Position numbers and translations under genes: made by a program. DNA of 64,000 nt from Calamus simplicifolius (Eukaryota; Streptophyta; Magnoliopsida; Arecales; Arecaceae): positions 766,965 to 830,964 of the forward strand of contig UESW01004760.1 of NCBI GenBank assembly GCA_900491605.1, read 5' to 3'. Shown in pieces: positions 25,789-37,625 of this stretch. Numbering within the stretch: the stretch's first letter is position 1; the number at the start of each line of letters is the position of its first letter. The notes below the pieces were generated by a model that was not told where the DNA came from, did not search any database, and was given only the letters and a program-made list of their open reading frames with translations.

Positions 25789-27395
25789 CAAAAGGCCGGA
25801 TCCGCTCCGGCAGTCAAAGACCAACTCCGCGTTGGCATCTAAGACCAGCACCCAGCGTTGGCAGCAAAAGACCGGATCTGCTCCGGCAGTCAAAGACCAA
25901 CTCCGCGTTGGCATCTAAGATCGGCGCCCAGCGTCGGCAGCAAAAGACCGGATCCGCTCCGGCAGTCAAAGACCAACTCCGCGTTGGCATCTAAGACCGG
26001 CGCCCAGCGTCGGCAGCAAAAGATCGGATCCGCTCCGGCAGTCAAAGACCAACTCCGTTGGCATCTAAGACCGGCGCCCAGCATCGGCAGCAAAAGACCG
26101 ATCCACTCCGAGTCAAAGACCAACTCCGCGTTGGCATCTAAACCGGCGCCCAGCGTCGGCAGCAAAAGACCGGATCCGCTCCGGCAGTCAAAGACCAACT
26201 CCGCGTTGGCATCTAAGACCGGCGCCCAACGTCGGCAGCAAAAGACCGGATCCGCTCCGACAGTCAAAGACCAACTCCGCGTTGGCATCTAAGACCGGCG
26301 CCCAACGTCGGCAGCAAAAGACCGGATCCGCTCCGGCAGTCAAAGACCAACTCCGTTGGCATCTAAGACCGGCGCCCAGCGTCGGCAGCAAAAGACCGGA
26401 TCCGCTCCGGCAGTCAAAGACCAACTCCGCGTTGGCATCTAAGACCGGCGCCCAGCGTCGGCAGCAAAAGACCGGATCGCTCCAGCAGTCAAAGACCAAC
26501 TCCGCGTTGGCATCTAAGACCGGCACCCAGCGTCGGCAGCAAAAGACCGGATCCGCTCCGACAGTCAAAGACCAACGTTGGCAACTCCGCGTTGGCATCT
26601 AAGACCGGCACCCAGCGTCGACAGCAAAAGACCGGATCCGCTCCGGCAGTCAAAGACCAACTCCGCGTTGGCATCTAAGACCGGCGCCCAGCGTCGGCAG
26701 CAAAAGACCGGATCCACTCCGGCAGTCAAAGACCAACTCCGCGTTGGCATCTAAGACCGGCGCCCAGCGTCGGCAGCAAAAGACCGGATCCGCTCCGGCA
26801 GTCAAAGACCAACTGTTGGCATCTAAGACCGGTGCCCAGCGTCGGCAGCAAAAGACCGGATCCGCTCCGGCAGTCAAAGACCAACTCCACGTTGGCATCT
26901 AAGACCGGCGCCCAGCGTCGGCAGCAAAAGACCGGATCCGCTCCGGCAGTCAAAGACCAACTCCGTTGGCATCTAAGACCGGCGCCCAGCGTCGGCAGCA
27001 AAAGACCGGATCCGCTCCGGCAGTCAAAGACCAACTCCACGTTGGCATCTAAGACCGGCGCCCAGCGTCGACAGTAAAAGACCGGATCCGCTCCGGCAGT
27101 CAAAGACCAACTCCGCGTTGGCATCTAAGATCGGCGCCCAGCATCGGCAGCAAAAGACCGGATCCGCTCCGGCAGTCAGACCAACTCAGCGTTGGCATCT
27201 AATACCGGCGCCCAGCGTCGGCAGCAAAAGACCGGATCCACTTCGGCACTTAAAGACCAACTCCGCGTTGGCACCCAAGACCGGCGCCCAGCGTCGGCTG
27301 CAAAAAGATCGGATCCGCTCCGGCAGACAGACCAACTCCGCGTTGGCACCTAAGACCGACGCTCAACGTCGGCCGTAAAAACCAACTATGTGTTG
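25789..27395. repeat. 76-bp tandem repeat block, copy A
   Basis: About 21 head-to-tail units of 76 bp (73-bp variants lack CGC in CTCCGCGTTGG). Each unit contains AGACCGGATCCGCTCCGGCAG, CCAACTCCGCGTTGGCATCT and GGCGCCCAGCGTCGGCAGC, each with internal dyad symmetry. The block sits between integrase and the antisense gene. Open frames on either strand here are artefacts of a stop-poor repeat. Confidence 0.95.
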
Positions 27396-27642
27396 GCACC
27401 GAGGATCCGCACCTCGCATTTACGATAGCAACTAAAATCCGCGCTGCCATCGAATATCGGTTTTGTTGTTGCTTAGGACAGCATCACGGTCCTATCTAGC
27501 GTAACCTACTATACTTAATCCTATCGACCAGCAGTTCGAACAAAGGAAGTAGATCATAATTGAAGGATCAAGATAGATTAAAAATATTCATTGATGATGA
27601 AGTTTACAAAATTTCCGACAAGGAGAAAAACAAAAAAGCTGC

Positions 27643-30086
27643 TAATGGGCATCCGAAGGCGGGGCATCATCCTCGGGGACGTCGTCAGGCTGCAGCTCCT
27701 CGATATCTTCCAAGTCATAAAGCTCCTGGACTTTCTTTTTACAATCTTGGAAGCCGGCGTCATAAGCTAGCGCCGCTGACTCGGCTACCTCGTCATCGAA
27801 GGCTGCGGATTTCTTATAATCCTCTATGACATTGGCCCCCTTCTTTCCGCCTCGGTGGCTCTTCTCTGGGCCTCCGCCACTACCGCCTCCAGATCCGCGA
27901 TTTTAATTATGTGTTGGCGGGTGGCTTCCTTAGCCGCATTGGTCTCGGCAGAGGCAGAACTCAATCGAGTCTTTAGAACATTTACCTCCTGCTCTGCTGC
28001 CATCAGTTTCTCTTCGGTCGCCACCAGCTTCTCCTCGCCGCCATCAGCTTCTCCTCGGCCACTTTTTGCTTTTCTTCTGCCACCTGAGCGTTGTCCAGCT
28101 CATTGGCAGCGCGACGCTGGGCAACTTCCAGCGCGTATTCAGCTTTTTCGGCTCTAAGCCGAATAGCCTCTACCTCACCCGTCAGGGTGGCCCGGGTGTC
28201 CTCCAGGGCCATCGCCGCCTTTTCTGCTCTGACTTGTAGGGAGACCATCTCCTCCCGCGCCTGTTCAATGGCGGTGTCACTCAGAGTCCAGAGATCTTTC
28301 AGGGCGACAAGGGAGTTCAGGGCCTTAAAAAAAAAACATCCAGATATAAAAAAAAAGCAAAAGGGGAAAAGAAAAAGGACAATAATAGTACAAAAACTTA
28401 CCCAGAGGTGCGCCACCGAGGCTTCACGGAAAAAGGTAACACACCCCTGACCTCGGAGGTACTCTTGCACCTCCGATACTGAAGCTTCCTCTATGACTCG
28501 TGTAGCCCAGCGGCTATGGTTTGCCAGCATTGATTGGAAGGAGGGGTCGATACTCCTCCCTTCCCTGGGCGTCGGACCGGCCGAGGCTGATCCCGCCTCG
28601 GAGCCTGCCGCATCGGCCCCTTAGCGGGCAGGGGCGCTTCAGCTGCCGCCCCCGTAGGGGGCAATGCTGTAACTGGAGTTGCCGCTATTGCCGCCGGAGC
28701 CTTACCCGTTTCTTTAGGCGTGGGAGACGACGTCTTCCCATCGGGAGATAAATCAAGTAAAATAATTGGAGGAGCCGGGGCTGGAGATTCTTCCTCCGGC
28801 GGGCCTTGCTCCACCTCCTTGCCGGCCCTGGCCTTCGCCGCGTCTTCCATGACGGGTTCTTCGGCTTGGGGTTGGGCTGCCTCGCCTATGCGCACGGGCC
28901 CCACTGCTTTGGCTTCCTGGGCGTCGACCCCTTTAGTGACGGCCCTTTTGGGGCCGCCCTTCTTCGAGACTTTGGCGCGTGGGGGCTTCACGACTATAGT
29001 TCCTCCGGTGTCGGCCATCCCAGCGTCGGTCTCTCTGCCACTAACCCTCCCGGCGTCGGCCCTCCTGGGAACCTTGGTGGCAGCCCTCCCTTCGGTAGGG
29101 GACACAGTCCCCGCGGCCTTCCTCTTCTTGGCGGCCACCTGCTTAAGCTTGTGCAATGTCGGCGCCATCCCTACGCAAGCAAGGGATAGTTAAAAAAAAA
29201 AAAAAAAAGAGAAGGGAGAAGAACAGAGAAGAGAGGCGAGTGGACTAATGCTCACCCCTCGAGGAATTAAGCCGGCACGTTGAAGATTCTCCTCGGCTAT
29301 CAGCTTATTACACTTAGGAATATCGGCAGTCAGGAGCTGCCCAAATGCCATCCGGTCTCGTGGAAGGATGGAGGCGTCCCTGTTGGCATCGATATTGGGT
29401 ACCCCCCAGCTTCCACGAACCCCGCTGACGTCCGCGAAGAAAAACTTGTCCTTCCACCCCTTAACGGAGGAAGGAAGGCACAACCTAAGAATCCTATTGG
29501 ATCTAGGAGTGAAAAACCACCACCCCGACTGTTTGCGCAAGGTATAGAAGCTGCGGAACAAGGAAATGCTAGCCTCTATGCCCTGCAGATGGCAGAGTAC
29601 TAAAAAACCAACAATAGTTCGGAAGGAGTTGGGAACTAGTTGGGACGGGGTCAAGGAGTACCTATCTAGAAGATTAAGGATGAAGGGATGAATCGGTAAC
29701 CGAAGCCCGGCCTTAAAAAAGGCCCCGTACAAGGCAACCCTCCCGGAACGGGAAGAGGTTGCCCTGTCGTTAGAGGTGGGGACGAACAGGTGAAGGTCCG
29801 GAGGAAGCCGTACCTGGCCCTTAAGTTCGCGATGTCCTGGGCAGACAGGGTCGACGCAGTCCCTTCGGGGGACTCCTTGGTAACCCTAGAAGGGCCGGCA
29901 ACCGCCGGCCGGGTTCTAACGGAAGTTTGTCCGCCGGTCGGACGATCCCGGTTGAGGGACGATCGACTGGTCGTGGCTCTGGTGAATGATCAGAAGATGA
30001 GGTAGACCATTGGATGGACTGGGATTCAGAAGACTGGGAAGAACCCCCCAAGAACCGGAAATGGAGCAAGAAGGAGAAGAAGCCAT
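27643..30086 (-). pseudogene. Antisense ORF (aORF) of copy A, three exons, PF04195-like
   Basis: Exons on the minus strand: 30,086-29,256, 29,170-28,402 and 28,323-27,643 (stop TAG). Intron borders are canonical: GTGAGC donor with a long pyrimidine tract to GTAG, and GTAAGT donor to TTTTAAG. Exon 1 holds the putative gypsy-type transposon domain (PF04195): FRTIVGFLVLCHLQGIEASI, then SGWWFFTPRSNR. Exon 2 is an Ala/Pro/Lys-rich linker starting MAPTLHKLKQ. Exon 3 is a long alpha-helical coiled coil rich in Ala/Glu with repeated AEEKLMA units. Single-base differences from copy B near 30,048 and 28,615, and at the exon 1 donor, break the frame. The function of such antisense genes is not established. 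Confidence 0.75.
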
Positions 30087-30500
30087 GGGAACTAACCTGA
30101 GAAGAAAAACGCGAGCCAAAGACAGATCACGGAGAAGATGAATGAAAGACAAGCGCTGGCGGACTCAAAAGGGGGCAATGGCGGAAAAAATGGGGAAGAT
30201 AGGAAGATAAGGGCAATCCGCCATTATGGCGCCATTTCGAAACATCCCCCTCACCGTCCGATCCAACCACGCGTCCGTCTTCAGTTGGGAGACGTTTCGA
30301 AGACCTGCCAATACGATAAGCTCGAAAAGACCGGCAAAAGGGGGAATCAACCTTATCACAATGATTCCGTCCGCCTTTTAGTAACGTTGCCCGAGGTAAA
30401 TCCTCCCTAATCCCAACAAAGGCAAAATAATGACGCGGAAACCGGCCACCTAGAGGATATTCGCACCCCTTTCGCGGATAAATAAACGCTTACCCATCTC
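30087..30500. other. Region between aORF start and polypurine tract, copy A
   Basis: Upstream of the minus-strand gene, so it should hold its promoter. I see no clear TATA box and no other gene. Confidence 0.4.
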
Positions 30501-30514
30501 AGGGGCGGGGGGGC
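30501..30514 (+). promoter_or_regulatory. Polypurine tract of copy A
   Basis: AGGGGCGGGGGGGC ends three bases before the TG that opens the LTR; it would prime plus-strand DNA synthesis. Confidence 0.8.
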
Positions 30515-30609
30515 ATCTGATACGGCTGGCCATTTCCCCTGGAGTATTATTATCTTTTGCACGATTTTTGAAAGCAATGATGTGACAACAAAACCCAAAA
30601 CCATCAGCA

Positions 30610-30900
30610 TCGGTCTTCGAACCGGCCTCCAGCGTCGGCCACCAGCGCTGGCCCCCGGCGTCGGCCTCCAGCGTCGTCCTCTTGAGCCGGACAGTCAGTG
30701 TCGGCCACCAGCGTCGGCCCCCGGCGTTGGCCTCCAGCGTCGGCCTCTTGAGCCGGACGGTCAGTGTCGGCCACCAGCGCCGGCCCTCGGCGTCGGCCTT
30801 CAGCGTCGGCCTCTTGAGCCGGACAGCAGTGTCGGCCACCAGCGCCGGCCCCCGGCGTCGGCCTCCAACGTCGGCCCCCAGCGTCAGCCATCAGCAGCGG
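30610..30900. repeat. 66-bp tandem repeats inside the LTR
   Basis: Units such as CTTGAGCCGGACAGTCAGTG...CCAGCGTCGGCC repeat every 66 bp with small variants, upstream of the promoter. The string CCAGCGTCGGC is also found in the 76-bp internal repeats. Confidence 0.9.
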
Positions 30901-31210
30901 CCTCCAACATTGGCCACAGGTGTCGGCCTTAATAATAAATCCCAGTACTGAAGCTTTAGTTCCGGCATCCGGCATGGCCACCCAGCGTTGGCCCCCAGTG
31001 TCGACCTTCATACGAAGATTAGTCTTAGGCAACTGACCCCGTGATCTAAGGACTACTGCCGGATAACTCGGGCGTGTCAGCCTGATCGGCAGTTACCGCT
31101 ATAAGCGGCCCTTATCCGGCAACAGTCCAACAACCTACCGTTCGATGAAACATCACAACGGAACAGTTCCGACGGTTCCAACAGACCAAGGTATACGGAT
31201 CCCCAACAGG

Positions 31211-31219
31211 TATAAAAGG
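31211..31219 (+). promoter_or_regulatory. LTR TATA box
   Basis: TATAAAAGG in the 3' third of the LTR, about 290 bp before its end, is the likely promoter of copy B's genomic transcript. Confidence 0.75.
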
Positions 31220-31503
31220 AAGAACCGAGCTCCATGCAAGGGGACTCTCTCTTTTTCTCTCAAAGATAAAACTTGCTGGAGAACAGTTCTACAAAGATCA
31301 TATCCCTGTTCGACGACTCACTAACGTGGGCGTCGGAGGGTCCCCGCCGGAACCACCGGCTCGGGACTTTTTGCAGGTTCTTGGAGGAAAACGGCGGCCT
31401 TTTCCGAAGGACCAAGGCTCTTGGAGAAGGACGACGGCCCTTCTACGCACCCAGTGATTCCAGCCGGCCCGACGTTCGTCATAGGTGAGTCGGCCGCAAC
31501 AGA

Positions 31504-31523
31504 TTGGCGCGCCAGGAAGGGGG
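31504..31523 (+). promoter_or_regulatory. Primer binding site of copy B
   Basis: TTGGCGCGCCAGGAAGGGGG begins two bases after the LTR. TGGCGCGCCAGG-type sites are known in Tat-lineage elements and would pair with a tRNA 3' end. Confidence 0.75.
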
Positions 31524-31581
31524 TCGACAAGCCGGGTCAAAAATTCTCCTCGGTACCCCCTTCAGTCCTGCAAAGGAAGCG

Positions 31582-33284
31582 ATGGTGACCACGCGAGCGC
31601 AAGAGGCCTCCTCCAGTCAAGCAGCCGGGCACATCCCGCGAGTTGAGCATTCGGAGGCCAACCTCCATGCTCCACCCCTCGCACCGACAAGCCAACTCGA
31701 CCAACTTGATGTCCTAGCTCATCAGGTCCAGGATCTGACGATGATGGTCCGGGGCTGCAAGAGCGTCATGTGGTTGCTGCAAACACAACCCCCTGCGATG
31801 GGCGAAGGGGTGCGAGGAACAGTTCAGTCTCATCAAGGAGGAACCCCGCCTGAGGTTTCTCATTGTTCGCCCCCTGAACCTCATCATCAAGGGACCTCGA
31901 AGCGACGACGGTCTTCCTCCCGTCGCCTCGGTCACTCCCATCTCCGACCGGAAGAAAAGGAGCCCAGGCGGGCGCATTCGTTGCGCCGGCGATCTGCTTC
32001 TTCCGAATCATCCCAAGGAACCTCAAAGCGGCGACGGTCTCCCTCCCGTCGCTCCGGCCGTTCCCATCACAGGCCGGAAGAAAAGGAGGCCAAGCGGGCA
32101 CATTCTTTGCGCCGGCAATCTTCTTCTTCCGACTCATCCCGAGGTAACACTCCCCGGAGAACCACTCGACGGGCTGAGCAAAGGCTTGACGAGTACCATC
32201 GGCGGTTGGACGAACTCAGCCGTCGGATCGCCGATCCCTATGCAGCGGAGTATGAGCATCGTCCCCCGCTGTCTCGCCATATCATGGAGGAACCTGTCCC
32301 CCCCCGGTTTCGCCTCCCTCAATTGGATCCATATGATGGAACGACGGATCCCCTGGACCATCTGGAAAGCTACAAAGTCCTCATGCAGGTCCAGGGAGCG
32401 ACGGATTCCTTATTATGCGTCGCCTTCCCGGCCACGCTCCGTAAGGCGGCGCGCGCGTGGTACTCCCGGCTGCCCCCCGCAGCATCAACTCGTTTCGGCA
32501 ACTTGAACGATCCTTCCTGGCTCATTTTGATGCCTGTCGAAAGATCCCACGAGTTGCCGATAGCCTTTTTGCTGTCCAGCAGAGGAGTGGCGAGACCTTA
32601 AAGGATTTCGTCGCTCGATTTAAGGAAGCAGCGCTAGAAGTATACAACCTGGAGGACTCCGTCGCCACCTTGGCCCTGAAGAGAGGACTTCGTCCGTCCA
32701 GGTTCACCTATTCCCTGGATAAGAAGCCTCCGCGCTCCTACGCCGAGCTTCTGAGCCGAGCACAGAAGTACATCCGTGCTGACGAAGCAGATTCTTCCAG
32801 GAGAGAAGCTGACAAGAACCCCAGTAATAAACCACCGCCTTCTGACCGTGCTGGTATGCAACCACGAAATCCCGAGCCTCTGCGACGCTCAGATCGCCGG
32901 CCGCAGGCACTGGTTCCTAAAGAGCAATTCACTCCTCTCATGGCTCCCATCTCTCACATCCTGCTAGAGATTGAGGAAGAACCATATTTCAAGCGTCCGA
33001 CTCCCTTGAAGTCTGGGGGTCCCCGCAACAAGGAGTTCTACTGCCGTTATCACCGAGACTACGGCCACGACACCGAAGACTGCCGCCATCTGAAAAAGGC
33101 CATCGAGGAACTGGTTCAGCAAGGCCACCTGGGCAAGTTTGTTCGAAGAGGCAATCTCCCAGCGACGGGCTCCGCGGTGCCCCCAGGCCGCCCGGCTGGC
33201 GTGGACAATACCCCAACGGAAAAGACCATAGCTATGATCTCTTGGGGAGCGATGGTGGTTCGAAGAGACCGCGAGAGGGAATAG
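31582..33284 (+). pseudogene. gag of copy B (one frameshift)
   Basis: The ATG at 31,582 starts MVTTRAQEASSSQAAGH. A Ser/Arg-rich basic stretch and the gag core (FRLPQLDPYDGTTDPLDHLE) follow in one frame to about 32,475, where a missing C in a run (six C against seven in A) shifts the frame. The second frame, 32,457-33,284, carries the rest of the gag core and the zinc-knuckle-like motif CRYHRDYGHDTEDCRHLK. It ends at TAG just before the protease, which is read in another frame in both copies. Confidence 0.88.
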
Positions 33285-33772
33285 ACTCTGTAATACCTTT
33301 CTTCGGAAATGATCTAGATGGGGTAGTTAATAAACATGACGACAGCGTCGTGGTGTCTATGACTATAGCTAAACACCCTGTAAAAAGAATTCTAATTGAT
33401 AGTGGGAGCTCTGTGGACGTCTTGAGTTATGACGCTTTTGTTCGGATGAACTTATCAAGGTCTCTACTCCGACCCGTTGCCACACCGCTAATGGGTTTCA
33501 CGGGAGACTCAGTGAGCGTCGAAGGTGAAATTGCTCTCCCGGTCATGGCTGGAACTCCTCCATGCCAAAGCACCGTGGTCATAAACTTCTTGGTGGTCCG
33601 GGTCCCGCTGGCTTATAACGCCATCTTGGGAAGACCGGGGCTGAATCTGCTGGACGCCGTGATTTCCACTAAAAGATTATTGGTAAGGTTTTCCACCAAC
33701 GAAGGCATTGGAGAAATGAAGGGGGAGCAAGCCCACTTCCGCCCTGCTACCATCTGTCGCCCAGCCCGCTGA
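33242..33772 (+). pseudogene. Aspartic protease of copy B
   Basis: Open frame containing the leader GSKRPREGIDSVIPFFGNDL, the catalytic motif LIDSGSSVDVLS at about 33,394-33,429 and the ILGRPGL segment. The protease itself looks whole. After it, one base fewer in GAGCAAGCCC (A has GAGCAAAGCCC) shifts the frame, so it is separated from the RNase H frame that starts at 33,811. Confidence 0.85.
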
Positions 33773-33810
33773 ACGCAGAATCAGCGACAGCCTCGGAGTC
33801 ACTCGATCCT

Positions 33811-35882
33811 ATGGAATTGGGAAGAAGGGGAGAACCGGCGGAACACCTTCTAACCCTCCCCTTGGGTAATGACCCAGCAAGAACTGTTCAACTGGGGGCA
33901 TCGCTCCCAGATGAAGTACGTCATCAACTTCTCACCTTCCTGCGGGCCAACACGGATGTTTTTGCATGGTCATCCTCAGACATGCCGGGCGTTCCTGAAG
34001 AAGTAATCACCCACCAACTTAACCTCAAGCTGGGGGAGTTCGATATATCTTTCCGCCCCCGGTCGGCTATGAAGTCAGAGGTTCTGGCAGATTTTTTAGT
34101 TGAATGTACTTGGGGAATGGAGCCACCTGAAGGACCTCCTACGGACATTCAGCCCCTTGGAACCAGCGAAGATGAGTGGGTCCTCCACGTGGATGGGGCA
34201 TCAAACTCTCAAGGGAGCGGAGCAGGCCTCATCTTGGCCAACTCGGACGGAGTCGTGGTTGAATGTGCACTTCGCTTCCTCTTTCCAGCTACTAACAACC
34301 AGGCGGAATATGAAGCTTTGTTATCCGGTGTAAGGTTGGCTCGGGAGCTTGGGGTGAAACGCCTTAGGGCCTTCACCGACTCCCAACTAGTTGCTGGCCA
34401 GATTACAAAGGAGTACGAGGCAAAGGATCCCATCATGGCCCGCTACTTAGACGCGGTGCACTCAATGGTTTCCCCATTCACTCACTTTAGAGTCAGCTAC
34501 ATTCCTCGACAAGAGAATGCCAGAGCCGACGCCCTATCCCATCTCGCCACCTCGGTTGACGGGATGTTGGGAAAGGCTTATGTGGAGCATTTAGAAGTCC
34601 CAAGCATTGAGGTACCAAGAGAAACTTTGCCGGTGGAGCTGGAGCCCTCCTGGATGGACGCCTACGTTCAATACTTAACTGATGGCATCCTCCCAGAGGA
34701 CCCTGCCGAAGCTAGGAAACTTAGAAGATGAGCCCCGAAGTTCTTCCTTATGGAAGGAAAGCTCTACCGAAGGTCATTCTCATACCCTATCCTCAGGTGT
34801 GTCGGTCCCACCGACGCCAACTATATTTTGCGAGAGATACACGAGGGGATATGCGGAAGCCATCTGGGGGGCAGGGCCCTTGCATACAAAGCTCTACGTC
34901 AGGGGTATTATTGGTTGGCAATGAAAGAGGACGCCTCTGAACTCGTCAAAAGATGTGACAGCTGCCAGCATCATGCCAACGTCCAACATTAACCGGCGTC
35001 CCAGCTGACCCCCCTGGCTGCACCGTGGCCCTTTGCACAATGGGGCATGGACATCCTGGGACCTTTCCCTCCTGCCTCCGGACAACGTAAGTTCCTAGTT
35101 GTGGCCGTCGATCATTTCACTAAATGGATCGAGGCAGAAGCTCTTGCTAAATCACGGAGGCCAAAGTAAGGGCTTTCTTCTGGAAATCTGTGGTGTGTCG
35201 GTTTGGGTTACCACACACCCTGATTACAGACAATGGCCGACAGTTTGATAACACGGCCTTCAGAGAATTCTGCGAAGGCCTAGGCATCCGTCACCGATTC
35301 ACCTCCGTAGGGCATCCCCAAACCAACGACGCAGCCGAGGTGACCAATCGCATCATCCTCCAAGGGCTCCGGGCTCGTCTAGACAGCTGTAAAGGGCGCT
35401 GGGTGGAAGAACTTTCCAGTGTGTTGTGGGCCTACCATACGACACCGCGAACACCCACAGGGGAAACCCCTTTTAACTTGGTCTTTGGGACCGAGGCGGT
35501 CATCCCCGTAGAAATAGGGGCTCCTAGCCTCCGGACGGAATTATACCACGAAGAAAGCAACTCCAACCAGCTAAGGGCTGATCTAGATTTGATGGAAGAA
35601 TTGCGAGATCAAGCGCATCTTCGTATGGCAGCGTTCCATCAGCGAGTGGCCAGACACTACAACTCTCGGATGCGGCCCAAAACATTCAGGCCAGGAGACC
35701 TGGTCCTACGAAGAGCTGAAGTATCAAAGCCAACGGAAGGGGGCAAACTGGCACCAAAATGGGAAGGACCATACCGTGTCAAAGAGGTACTCCACCATGG
35801 GGCATATAAAGTCGAAGAGCTAGACGGGAAGCCGCTCCCTCGAACTTGGAATGCCAACAATTTACGACGGTACTATCAATAG
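33811..35882 (+). pseudogene. RT-less pol (RNase H, integrase) of copy B
   Basis: Frame 33,811-34,731 runs from the protease-RT linker across the RT deletion (near 34,025) into RNase H (VDGAS, NNQAEYEAL, FTDSQLV, ADALSHL), in frame. It ends at TGA where A has CGA. Integrase continues in 34,750-34,992 (zinc segment), broken by TAA where A has CAA, and after a one-base loss near 35,150 in 35,190-35,882. The catalytic D in ITDNGRQFD and E in TNDAAEVTNR are present, but the Gly before Ala-Ala-Glu is Asp here. Confidence 0.88.
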
Positions 35883-35956
35883 AATTCTATCGTTATAACT
35901 TGAATCTGTTTGATGCATGAATAATAGACGTTCTTATTTTCGAATGAGTATGTTTA

Positions 35957-37625
35957 GCAAAAGACCGGATCCGCTCCGGCAGTCAAAGACCAACTCCGCG
36001 TTGGCATCTAAGACCGGCACCCAGCGTCGACAGCAAAAGACCGGATCCGCTCCGGCAGTCAAAGACCAACTCCGCGTTGGCATCTAAGACCGGCGCCCAG
36101 CGTCGGCAGCAAAAGACCGGATCCGCTCCGGCAGTCAAAGACCAACTCCGTTGGCATCTAAGACCGGCGCCCAGCGTCGGCAGCAAAAGACCGGATCCGC
36201 TCCGGCAGTCAAAGACCAACTCCGCGTTGGCATCTAAACCGGCGCCCAGCGTCGGCAGCAAAAGACCGGATCCGCTCCGGCAGTCAAAGACCAACTCCGT
36301 GTTGGCATCTAAGACCGGCGCCCAACGTCGGCAGCAAAAGACCGGATCCGCTCCGGCAGTCAAAGACCAACTCCGCGTTGGCATCTAAGACCGGCGCCCA
36401 ACGTCGGCAGCAAAAGACCGGATCCGCTCCGGCAGTCAAAGACCAACTCCGTTGGCATCTAAGACCGGCGCCCAGCGTCGGCAGCAAAAGACCGGATCCG
36501 CTCCGGCAGTCAAAGACCAACTCCGCGTTGGCATCTAAGACCGGCGCCCAGCGTCGGCAGCAAAAGACCGGATCCGCTCCAGCAGTCAAAGACCAACTCC
36601 GCGTTGGCATCTAAGACCGGCCCCAGCGTCGGCAGCAAAAGACCGGATCCGCTCCGGCAGTCAAAGACCAACTCCGTTGGCATCTAAGACCGGCGCCCAG
36701 CGTCGGCAGCAAAAGACCGGATCCGCTCCGGCAGTCAAAGACCAACTCCGCGTTGGCATCTAAGACCGGCACCCAGCGTCGGCAGCAAAAGACCGGATCC
36801 GCTCCGGCAGTCAAAGACCAACTCCGTTGGCATCTAAGACCGGCAGCAAAAGACCGGATCCGCTCCGGCAGTCAAAGACCAACTCCACGTTGGCATCTAA
36901 GACCGGCGCCCAGCGTCGGCAGCAAAAGACCGGATCCGCTCCGGCAGTCAAAGACCAACTCCGTTGGCATCTAAGACCGGCGCCCAGCGTCGGTAGAAAA
37001 GACCGGACCGGATCCGCTCCGGCAGTCAAAGACCAACTCCGTTGGCATCTAAGACCGGCTCCCAGCGTCGGCAGCAAAAGACCGATCCGCTCCGGCAGTC
37101 AAAGACCAACTCCGCGTTGGCATCTAAGACCGGCGCCCAGCGTCGGCAGCAAAAGACCGGATCCGCTCCGGCAGTCAAAGACCAACTCCGTTGGCATCTA
37201 AGACCGGCGCCCAGCGTCGGCAGCAAAAGACCGATCCGCTCCAGCAGTCAAAGACCAACTCCGCGTTGGCATCTAAGACCGGCGCCCAGCGTCGGCAGTA
37301 AAAGACCGGATCCGCTCCGGCAGTCAAAGACCAACTCCGCGTTGGCATCTAAGACCGGCGCCCAGCATCGGCAGCAAAAGACCGGATCCGCTCCGGCAGT
37401 CAGACCAACTCCGCGTTGGCATCTAATACCGGCGCCCAGCGTCGGCAGCAAAAGACCGGATCCACTCCGGCACTTAAAGACCAACTCCGCATTGGTACCC
37501 AAGACCGGCGCCCAGCGTCGGCTACAAAAAGATCGGATCCGCTCCGGCAGACAGACCAACTCCGCGTTGGCACCTAAGACCGACGCTCAACGTCGGCCGT
37601 AAAAACCAACTATGTGTTGGCACCG
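35957..37625. repeat. 76-bp tandem repeat block, copy B
   Basis: About 22 units of 76 or 73 bp, the same family and position as in copy A. The CAAAAGACCGG step from 35,958 to 36,034 is exactly 76 bp. The order of 73- and 76-bp units differs from A in places, so units have been gained or lost since the copies split. Confidence 0.95.

Larger units (their letters stand above)
21454..30517 (+). mobile_element. Ty3/gypsy Tat/Retand-like LTR retrotransposon copy A (5'-truncated internal region)
   Basis: Nearly identical along its length to copy B (31,502-40,743), but homology begins only inside gag, so LTR, primer binding site and gag start are missing. Order: SR-rich gag, zinc-knuckle-like segment, aspartic protease, RNase H, integrase, 76-bp repeat block, antisense gene, polypurine tract, then the shared LTR. 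An antisense gene between integrase and 3' LTR is typical of the Retand branch of Tat elements. RT is absent. It carries stops and frameshifts not shared with B, for example TAA in the protease leader near 23,202, TGA near 22,847 and indels near 22,043 and 23,832. Confidence 0.93.
30518..31501 (+). mobile_element. LTR shared by copies A (3') and B (5')
   Basis: A 984-bp LTR, TGATACGG...CGCAACA, with canonical TG/CA ends. It is bounded by the polypurine tract of A on the left and the primer binding site of B on the right. It matches the LTR at 40,744-41,717. It carries three or more 66-bp tandem repeats (CTTGAGCCGG at 30,681, 30,747 and 30,813) and a TATA box near its 3' part. As there is a single LTR between the two bodies, A and B form a fused tandem array. 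Confidence 0.93.

Noticed and set aside
25890..27124. Minus-strand repetitive proteins (MPTRSWSLTAGADPVF type) over the 76-bp blocks
   Set aside because: Frames follow the tandem repeat in all phases and change with each 73/76-bp unit; they are shadows of the repeat.
28491..29193. Plus-strand open frames opposite the retroelement antisense gene
   Set aside because: The minus strand has splice sites, domain similarity and a coiled coil; the plus frames are shadows of its GC-rich Ala/Pro codons.
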